From Coniella vitis (taxonomy: Eukaryota; Ascomycota; Sordariomycetes; Diaporthales; Schizoparmaceae), in contig WUJK01000003.1 of NCBI GenBank assembly GCA_011317545.1, positions 1,240,001-1,304,000 on the forward strand: 64,000 nt of DNA. The letters run 5' to 3'. Of the stretch, positions 57,538 through 64,000 are shown piece after piece. The number at the start of each line of letters is the position of its first letter. Within the stretch, counting starts at the first letter, position 1. The notes below the pieces were generated by a model that saw nothing but the letters and a program-made list of their open reading frames with translations, made no database searches and had not been told where the DNA came from. The translations under genes and the position numbers were made by a program.

Positions 57538-57730
57538 GTTAGTATTATAGGGTATAAACTTATTATCGGCGTATTATATATTACCCGGTATTATTAAGGG
57601 ACTATAATTTAGGTATTATAGGGATAAGTTAGTACCTTATAGTACTAACTTATCCTTATAATATTCGATATAATATAAGTACCTAGGATATAACGAAAGG
57701 GAGGAAGTTAGCACCTTATAATACTAATTA
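57538..57730. repeat. Cluster of three palindromic repeat copies
   Basis: Copies at about 57538-57562, 57626-57652 (aagttagtacc ... ggtactaactt-like, centre TTAT) and 57706-57728. They are the same motif family as at 53.7 and 55.6 kb. Two further weaker copies lie near 58451-58472 and 58511-58530. Confidence 0.6.
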
Positions 57731-58992
57731 AATAGGTAGTTATAAGTAATATATCTCGAAGGTATTTTTATATTTACTAAGATAGATCTAATATATATAA
57801 ATATACCGAACCTCCTTAAGACCTAATATTTCTCCGAGGACTTCGTTCGGTATTATAACCGATATTAAAGGGTAATATAGAGTAAGGAGTAGGTAGGTCT
57901 TACTAACGAAATTAGTATTCGATTTAATTTCCTTAGCCGTTAGCTTATATAGTTTATAATTAATAAATTCTAAAGTATTAGCTCGAATATCCTATTATAA
58001 TAGGTATAGGGGTTCTCGGCCTAATAATTTAATCTCGTAAAGCGGTAGGAAGCTATAATTAAGAGGAAGGTTATACTTTTATAATAAAGATAGGGTTTTC
58101 GTAAGGGCCGCTTTCGTTTCTATCTTAAGGCGTTTAGGGTATTACTTTAAGTTAGGTATAGGTATAAGCTATAGAGGATCTTTAAAGAGGTTAAAAAATC
58201 CTTATACGAAGATAAGCTAGACTTTATCGCTATACTAGGTAATATAGCTAGAAGAAGTGCTTATACTAGCCGAGGAGCCCGGCGTAGATATAAAGGGAGC
58301 GGCGGAGGCGGACTAGGAGGTATATATATTCGAGGAGTTCGAGGAGGCGTTACTATCCGTAGCCTTCGCTGCCTTCTTCCCTTGTTTTAGTTATATCTTA
58401 GGAGGTATACCTAGATCTTAGTTATAAAGATAGTATAAGGATTTTAGCGATATTAGCACCTTAGGGTATAAGGTAAAGTATATATTATAGAAAGAAGGCT
58501 TAGAGGTATAGTTAGTACTTTAAGGGGCGAAAATATAATAGTATAATAGACGAAGGGAGGGTATATATAAAAGAAAGGAGGGAAAGAGTTAAAGTAAGTT
58601 ATAAAGGAGAAGGAAGAGATATTAAGGTAGGGTAGAGAGTTATAAGGTTATAGAGATAAAAGTATAGACTACTATATTATATATAGTAAGTTACTAGATA
58701 CGGGAAATCTATAATAGCCTTATTAATAGAGCTATATATAGTAAAGCGCTATATAGTATCGTAATATTTAATAGCCTCGTCGATAAACTTTATTTATAAA
58801 ACTACTAACTAAGCGTATAGACTTATTAAGTAATAAAGCATAGATTATATACTAGTATTAATATTAATAGATAAAGACCTGGTAACTAACTCGAAGATAT
58901 ATTAGGGCCAGTATATGGTCTGTACGAGGCGCTAGGTCTGAAAACAGCCCACGGGCGTAAGCATATCTCCGCAAAAAACCCACCCCACCCCA

Positions 58993-59043
58993 AAATTAAT
59001 TCAGGAATGAAATATAGGACAGTGAGCGCTGCAGACCTCCGTA
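58993..59043 (-). repeat. Right terminal inverted repeat, 51 bp
   Basis: It is the reverse complement of 47736-47786 with one mismatch. The adjoining inner stretch, 58,880-58,992, keeps normal CpA/TpG content, including a CCCACCCCACCCC run. Confidence 0.95.
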
Positions 59044-59049
59044 GCACAC
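59044..59049. repeat. Right target-site duplication, GCACAC
   Basis: Identical to 47730-47735, abutting the right inverted repeat. Confidence 0.85.
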
Positions 59050-60764
59050 CAATGTTGAGATGAACCAATAGTTGATTTGCTTGCTGCGCACAAGAATAGC
59101 CATCACAGCAGCAGAAGGTTCTCGTCATGTTTGACAAATTGCTTCAAAATGAGTATACATAGTAATCCAGAGCCCAGTACTGGATACCTTGCACATTTTA
59201 AGCAGGAGCAGACACCCGAGGTACCCCGTACAAGAGCGTCAAGCCAAGTGCTTGCTTGTGGCGGAAGGAAGAAACATCAAGCCCCGCAGTCGGCTTGCAC
59301 CATGAAGTCATTCTGTTCTTCAGGCGGGCAGGGCACCCGTGATGGGAGCCGAGATCCACAAGGCTGAGGAAGGCTGATTTCACATAGTACTATACACCAG
59401 AGAGTCGGAGAATCTGCTTTGTACTTTCACAAAAGTCATCCTACATACACAGGACTCTGTTGCAAGAAAAGTGTTTTGAGTCCCTGCAGTCAGCGGGAGA
59501 TCAACAATGAATCGAACCTGTACTTGGCAGATACCTCGGCATCGGATATACTTAGTACGGTTCACTCACGAATGCAGCGGTTGTAAGCATGTCCTGCTGA
59601 GATTTCACATAGACTTTATACGGGTATGGGCAAATTCACCACCGATCGTGCCATTCCTTTCAAAAAAGAAATAATAGGACAGCTCTTACATCGCTATCCT
59701 CACTCCAAGGAGAGATCTGGCCCAATCTTTTTCAACTGCATTCGGATATCGGACAAACATGTGCTTGTACTTGTTATGTACTCTAACCATATCAGGCTGT
59801 GCCACGGCAGTGTCGATAGGCTGCTGTCGATGCCTGTGCCCGCTGCGCTGCATGGGTTTGCGGGGCATCCCTGTTCCTGTTAGCAGGAGACCCTGTGAAA
59901 ACTGCACGTACCGGGTGGCGCACTATCTGGAAGGCCAAACTCAGGTCCCCAGCTGTGCTAGTCGCCACTAGCTCAACAAAAAGATTCGACGGTACAGGGG
60001 CAGCACAGGGTCCTGGACAGGTACCTTCACTAACAGATCGAGCATCTTCTACGCGATTCCATACCTCCAGCCTCCTGCCCGTAAGCCGGCGGGGTTTCTG
60101 CTTCTTCTCTCCTCCAGCCAGAGCCGGACCCACCCTTGTTGGCCCCAAGCCCAGAGAGAGAGAGGGACCCCATCTGCCTGTTGCTTTTCACTTGCAGCGA
60201 TACTAAAAAGTCCATCTCTTTAGAACGGCCGTCATCACCGCCATCCCATCCCTCCTTGCACTACTCTCGGCGCATCCTGCAATTCTTTCTGTTCTTGTTG
60301 TGTTTTGTCGACACGCCTGGCAGACTCTTTCTGCATTCTTTCTCCTCTCCTCCCCTCCCTCTTCTCTCTCTCGCCCCCTCTCCACAGCCCGAACCCTTTC
60401 TGCTGTCTCTGCCGACAAGATTCCCATCGGGAGAGTGCGACACTGCAGTGTTTTTGTAATTCTGTGACAGCCTTGATTTCTCTTCCAGTGAGTAGCATCC
60501 TGCCTTGATTCAGCCCCAGATTGCCCCTTCTCCAGCCAGTCCCTTCTGTGACAGGTGCCCTATCACTTTTTTACTCTTTCTGCTTGCGCCTTCTGTATCA
60601 TAACAGGACTGTGCGTATCACATACAAACGGCAAGAAGCAAGGACAGATATCAAGGTGCGAACTAACCATGACTTGAGCGGAAACAGTCAGCGCCTTCGT
60701 CTCGATCAACCGAAGCGATTACCTCTTCTCGATACCCCATCGCTCCCAGTGCGCAACCGTCAAG
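59050..60764. promoter_or_regulatory. YDJ1 upstream region and CT-rich leader
   Basis: 1.7 kb with no credible gene; the sequence regains normal composition immediately after the element. From 60,230 on it is strongly pyrimidine-rich, typical of a long fungal 5' UTR. A possible leader intron runs from gtgagt (60489) to the cataacag acceptor (about 60607). I could not define heat-shock elements with confidence. Confidence 0.5.
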
Positions 60765-62258
60765 ATGGTTCGCGAAACCAAGTTCTACGATCTCTTGGGT
60801 GTACGTGAAACCTTGCTTGCCATCCACTTATGAAAATCTTTCGCAACGCCCCAGACACTGATACTTGCCGCTTAGGTTCCACCCACTGCTAGCGAAGCCG
60901 ACCTCAAGAAGGCTTACAAGAAAAATGCGCTGAAGTACCACCCTGGTATGTTTTCCTGCACCCTAGCACTACGTGTCGCTTCTGTACCCCGCCAGCCAAA
61001 CTAACAAACCCTGCAGACAAGAACCCCGGTAACGAGGAAGCCGAGCACAAGTTCAAGGAGATTTCCCATGCCTACGAAGTCCTCAGCGACCCCCAGAAGC
61101 GAAGCGCCTATGACCAAATGGGAGAGGCTGGCCTGGACGGTGCTGCTGGCGGCGGTGGCATGGCTGCCGAAGACCTGTTTGCGCAGTTCTTTGGCGGCGG
61201 CGGCCTGGGCGGTTTCGGAGGCATGTTTGGCGGCGGCGGTGCCTCTCGTGGCGGCCCTCCCAAGGCGCGCACCATCCACCACACCCACAAGGTCTCGCTT
61301 GAGGACATCTACCGCGGCAAGGTCTCCAAGCTGGCGCTCCAACGCTCCATTATCTGCCCCAAGTGCGAGGGCCGTGGCGGCAAGGAAGGCGCCGTCAAGC
61401 GCTGCGCAGGCTGTGATGGCCACGGTATGAAGACGATGATGCGCCAGATGGGTCCCATGATCCAGCGTTTCCAGACTGCTTGCCCCGACTGTAACGGCGA
61501 GGGCGAGATCATCAAGGACAAGGATCGCTGCAAGCAGTGCAACGGAAAGAAGACGGTTGTCGACAGAAAGGTGTTGCATGTCAACGTCGACCGTGGTGTG
61601 AAGAGCGGCGCTCGTGTTGAGTTCCGCGGCGAGGGTGATCAGGCCCCTGGCATCGTGGCTGGTGACGTTGTCTTCGAGATTGAGCAAAAGCCCCACCCCC
61701 GCTTCACACGCAAGGACGACGACCTCCTTTACAACTGCGAGATTGACCTCGTGACTGCGCTCGCTGGAGGTACCATCTTTGTCGAGCATCTGGACGACCG
61801 TTGGTTGAGCATCGAGATCCTGCCCGGCGAGGCTATTTCTCCAGGTAAGCTTTCCATTCTTTTTTATAATATAGATATCGGCATTCCTTTGAAATTACCT
61901 TGATTCTCTACGACATCTGCTCACACACGCTATTACAGGTGCTGTCAAGATGGTCCGTGGCCAAGGTATGCCGTCATACCGTCACCACGACTTTGGCAAT
62001 CTGTACATCCAATTCACGGTTAAGTTCCCTGAAAAGGGCTGGACTGCCGACCCAGCTGCCTTCGACGCCCTTCGCAACATCCTTCCCACCCCTGCTCTGC
62101 AGAACATTCCACCCACCGAGGCTATGACTGAGCCTGCCGATCTCGAGGACCCCGACACCAGCGGTGGCACTCGTGGCTTCGGCGGCGAGGGCGCGATGGA
62201 CGAGGACGATGAGGACGGCCACGGCCACGGCGAGCGCGTCCAGTGCGCTTCCCAGTAA
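60765..62258 (+). CDS. YDJ1: Type I DnaJ (Hsp40) co-chaperone, Ydj1/Mas5
   Basis: Four exons, 60765-60800, 60876-60945, 61017-61844 and 61939-62258, encode 417 aa. The J domain covers residues 1-70 with the HPD triad at 34-36 (split across exons 2 and 3). A Gly/Phe/Ala-rich linker follows (FFGGGGLGGFGGMFGGGG). The zinc-binding region holds four CxxC pairs (CPKCEGRG, CAGCDGHG, CPDCNGEG, CKQCNGKK), then the C-terminal substrate-binding beta-sandwich (ARVEFRGEGDQAPG, GGTIFVEHLDDRWLSIE). It ends in CASQ, a farnesylation CaaX box as in yeast Ydj1. It stimulates Hsp70 ATPase and helps in folding and in mitochondrial and ER import from the cytosol. Three early or late short introns, all in phase. 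Confidence 0.97.
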
Positions 62259-62858
62259 AGAGACTTTTTGAATGAATGTGATGACAACCAAACAATTTTA
62301 CGCGTACTAATGCGCCATGCATTTCTCGGTCTCCGGCATCTCAACCCATTCGTGCCGTTGATCGTTGCTGGAGTTGGGCGCGCAAGATAGAACGGAGTGA
62401 TGATAGAAGGTGGGTTGGAAGAGCTCGGCCAGATGTGCCTCAAGTTGCTACTTTTGGCTTCTCGTTTTTTTTTGTTGATCTCGGCCTTGCTGGGATAAGA
62501 GAGGCTACTGTTGTTGTATGACTCGTTTCTTTTGGGTCATTTTTAATGGTGCTGGGAGACATACTCAGCGCGATTGTGGAGATGGAAAGATTATCATGAC
62601 GTGGCATATACCTGGGCTCTCCTTCGCGTCTTCTTTTATCATAACAGGACAATTGCGGCCGGCGTTTAGAGGGGTATAGAATATTGGCATCCGAAAGGGT
62701 TCAGATGCAAGGAAGTTCTTGTTTTTTTTTTCTATTTCACTATTTTACGTTAATGCAATCCAAAAAGGGCGTCTTCAATTGCTTGTTCTTTGTGCCTTGA
62801 AAAGTGATGGCTTCAACCCTTGGTGATCTTGGGTGAAATTTGTCTACATCACTTGTTA
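62259..62858. other. Convergent intergenic region
   Basis: 600 bp between the YDJ1 and TRM82 stop codons; T-rich tracts and no gene. Confidence 0.5.
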
Positions 62859-64000
62859 CTATTCCTCCGCTCCACCATCCTTTTCCGCATCGCCAAAATC
62901 CAACTTGCGCAGCGTCTCGGTAGTATACAAGAGACCTTGCAACTCGTCGCTAGAAATATCAACACCCAGCGTGTCCTCAGGGTCCGAGATGGGTTGAAGC
63001 AGGGCGCCAAAGGCTTTGTATGAGCCGCTGCTGTCTACACGCTCAATTTTAAAAATGTGCTTCTCAGGCGTCTGCGGCGAATCTTGCTGCTTCAGACTTG
63101 TTGGGTCGACCGGGACAATCAAGTTGATGCCGTTCCCTTCTACCGCAGCGACGTCGAGAGGGTTGCCTGGGAGGGTGACGATTTCGGTGAATGCGAGGCT
63201 GCCGCTCGTAAGGTGGAGAGTGTAAATGAAGAGGGCAGGGACGCTGTTTTGTCCGTTGCATTATCAGGTCAGTTATGGGTGTAACATCCTGCCGCAAAAT
63301 GCCCCGACGACCGGCCGACACAACCAAAATACCAAGAAAGGGATAAAAAGAAGGAAACTTACCGTTCACAAGTGACCACAATCCTCGTCTCGCCCTCGCC
63401 CAGCTGCCCATCTCCCTTCCAGCTCCACAGCCCCGTGACAGCAACCTTGGTCGCCTCGGGCACAACCTGCTTGACAGGACCCAGCAAGTCCGCCCGCGAG
63501 ACAAGCTGGCCCTGTTGCCACCGCCAAACAAACACGTCATTGTCGCCTCCTCCGCTGACGAGCAGCTGCGAAGCTGCCTGGGCAAATGCCGAGGAAGTGC
63601 TCGTAGGCACGCACAGCCGGTTCACGAACTCATCGTGGCCGAGGCAAAACGCCTCGATCACGTGCGCTTGTTCCCTTGTGCCGCGCGATATGCGAATGTG
63701 TTCGTCGCGGTCCGCTGTGATGATGTAGCGGCGGGGCTCCGCGGTGTTGTTTGAAGAGGAGGAGGAGGAAGTAGAGTAATCGTGGCCGAGAGTGATCGCC
63801 GTGAGCAGCGACACGTGGCCGAGGAGGAGGTGGCGCTCAAAGGCCTCGTCGACGCGGCGCGGGGTGCCGCCGCGGTGGGCGTTGGGGTTGTTGCGGGTGG
63901 TGAGCTGGTCGAGGAGGGCTTGGCGGTTGCGCTTTGTGTGGACGGTGAATTCGTTTGCTTGTGGGAAGAAGGGTGGGGTGGGGGTGGGGGTTGATGATTT
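62859..64000 (-). CDS. TRM82: tRNA (guanine-N7)-methyltransferase non-catalytic subunit Trm82 (5' end outside window)
   Basis: Two visible exons, 63363-64000 (open at the right edge) and 62859-63243, give the last 340 or so residues. WD40 repeats are evident: HVSLLTAITLGHDY, YIITADRDEHIRISRG, the hallmark FCLGHDEFVNRLCVP, LLVSGGGDNDVFVWRW and LFIYTLHL. The block RDEHIRIS...GHDEFVN is characteristic of Trm82/WDR4, which holds Trm8/METTL1 in active form for m7G46 in tRNA. A basic segment, HTKRNRQALLDQ, lies near the edge. The stop at 62859 follows an acidic tail, DAEKDGGAEE. The intron 63244-63362 is in phase with flanking conserved sequence. Confidence 0.9.

Larger units (their letters stand above)
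47736..59043. mobile_element. 11.3-kb RIP-degraded DNA transposon with 51-bp TIRs and a rve-type integrase
   Basis: The block begins TACGGAGGTCTGCAGCGCTC and ends with its inverted complement. Each terminal inverted repeat is 51 bp with one mismatch, flanked by the 6-bp duplication GCACAC. The interior (about 47,935-58,880) is nearly devoid of CpA and TpG while CpG is retained, the signature of saturated RIP, so the element was once repeated in this genome. Reading TAA/TAG as former CAA/CAG/TGG gives long frames. One on the plus strand (about 47,941-50,160) contains an integrase core; others on the minus strand (56,400-57,060 and 53,830-54,720) are unassigned. A DDE/rve integrase with TIRs and 6-bp duplications recalls Polinton/Maverick elements, but no polymerase or ATPase was recognised and the element is short. 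The class is therefore open. Confidence 0.9.

Noticed and set aside
47736..59043. Starship giant element
   Set aside because: Length is small, the inverted repeats are long, and the readable left-end gene is integrase-like rather than a tyrosine recombinase captain.
47736..59043. Centromere or telomere-proximal AT-rich block
   Set aside because: Sharp ends at inverted repeats with a target duplication and readable gene remnants fit a transposon better; no telomeric repeats seen.
59792..60148. Minus-strand ORF of 118 codons upstream of YDJ1
   Set aside because: Probable shadow in promoter sequence; Ala/Arg-rich without domains.

Overview
The window reads as nuclear DNA of a filamentous ascomycete, most likely a sordariomycete (possibly Hypocreales; this is inference from gene types, intron style and repeats). 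The evidence is short spliceosomal introns with GTRNGT donors, fungal-type orthologues (Snt2, Tvp38, Fcy1, Trm82, Ydj1, Yra1), and one sharply bounded block with the CpA-to-TpA exhaustion typical of repeat-induced point mutation (RIP).

Layout. 0-9 kb: the 3' end of an unrecognised gene, an NAD-binding 6-phosphogluconate-dehydrogenase-like enzyme, a small conserved protein of unknown function, and on the minus strand the mRNA export adaptor Yra1/ALY and the helicase eIF4A. 9.7-18 kb (plus strand): an F-box/JmjC protein of the JMJD6 type, a CUE-CCCH-DUF1771-Smr protein, and the Golgi protein Tvp38. 18-29.3 kb: an unrecognised minus-strand protein with repeated Cys-Pro motifs, a proline iminopeptidase, a secreted type-B carboxylesterase and a HELQ-type helicase. 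29.3-36.5 kb: no gene found; simple repeats and a recurring TACATAGTA-type motif. 36.5-47.3 kb: the chromatin regulator Snt2, cytosine deaminase Fcy1 and a flavin amine oxidase. 47.7-59.05 kb: the large AT-rich RIP-degraded element. 60.7-64 kb: the DnaJ chaperone Ydj1 and the 5'-truncated Trm82 gene.

The most interesting object is the AT-rich block. It is an 11,308-bp element with 51-bp terminal inverted repeats (one mismatch, itself of RIP type) flanked by a perfect 6-bp duplication GCACAC. Read with TAA/TAG taken as RIP-mutated Gln/Trp codons, its left half is a continuous frame of about 740 codons that includes a retroviral-type integrase core with D, D and E positions. The right half holds further long minus-strand frames that I cannot assign. 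Short palindromic repeats recur between the coding blocks. A rve-type integrase, long TIRs, a 6-bp duplication and unknown cargo do not fit the common fungal transposon classes I know.

The host genes are mostly housekeeping and form no operon-like pathway. RNA-related functions are frequent (Yra1, eIF4A, CCCH-Smr, Trm82). Exon structures were inferred by hand from splice consensus, frame continuity and family conservation. All spliced models given here are in frame, but none has been checked against RNA.
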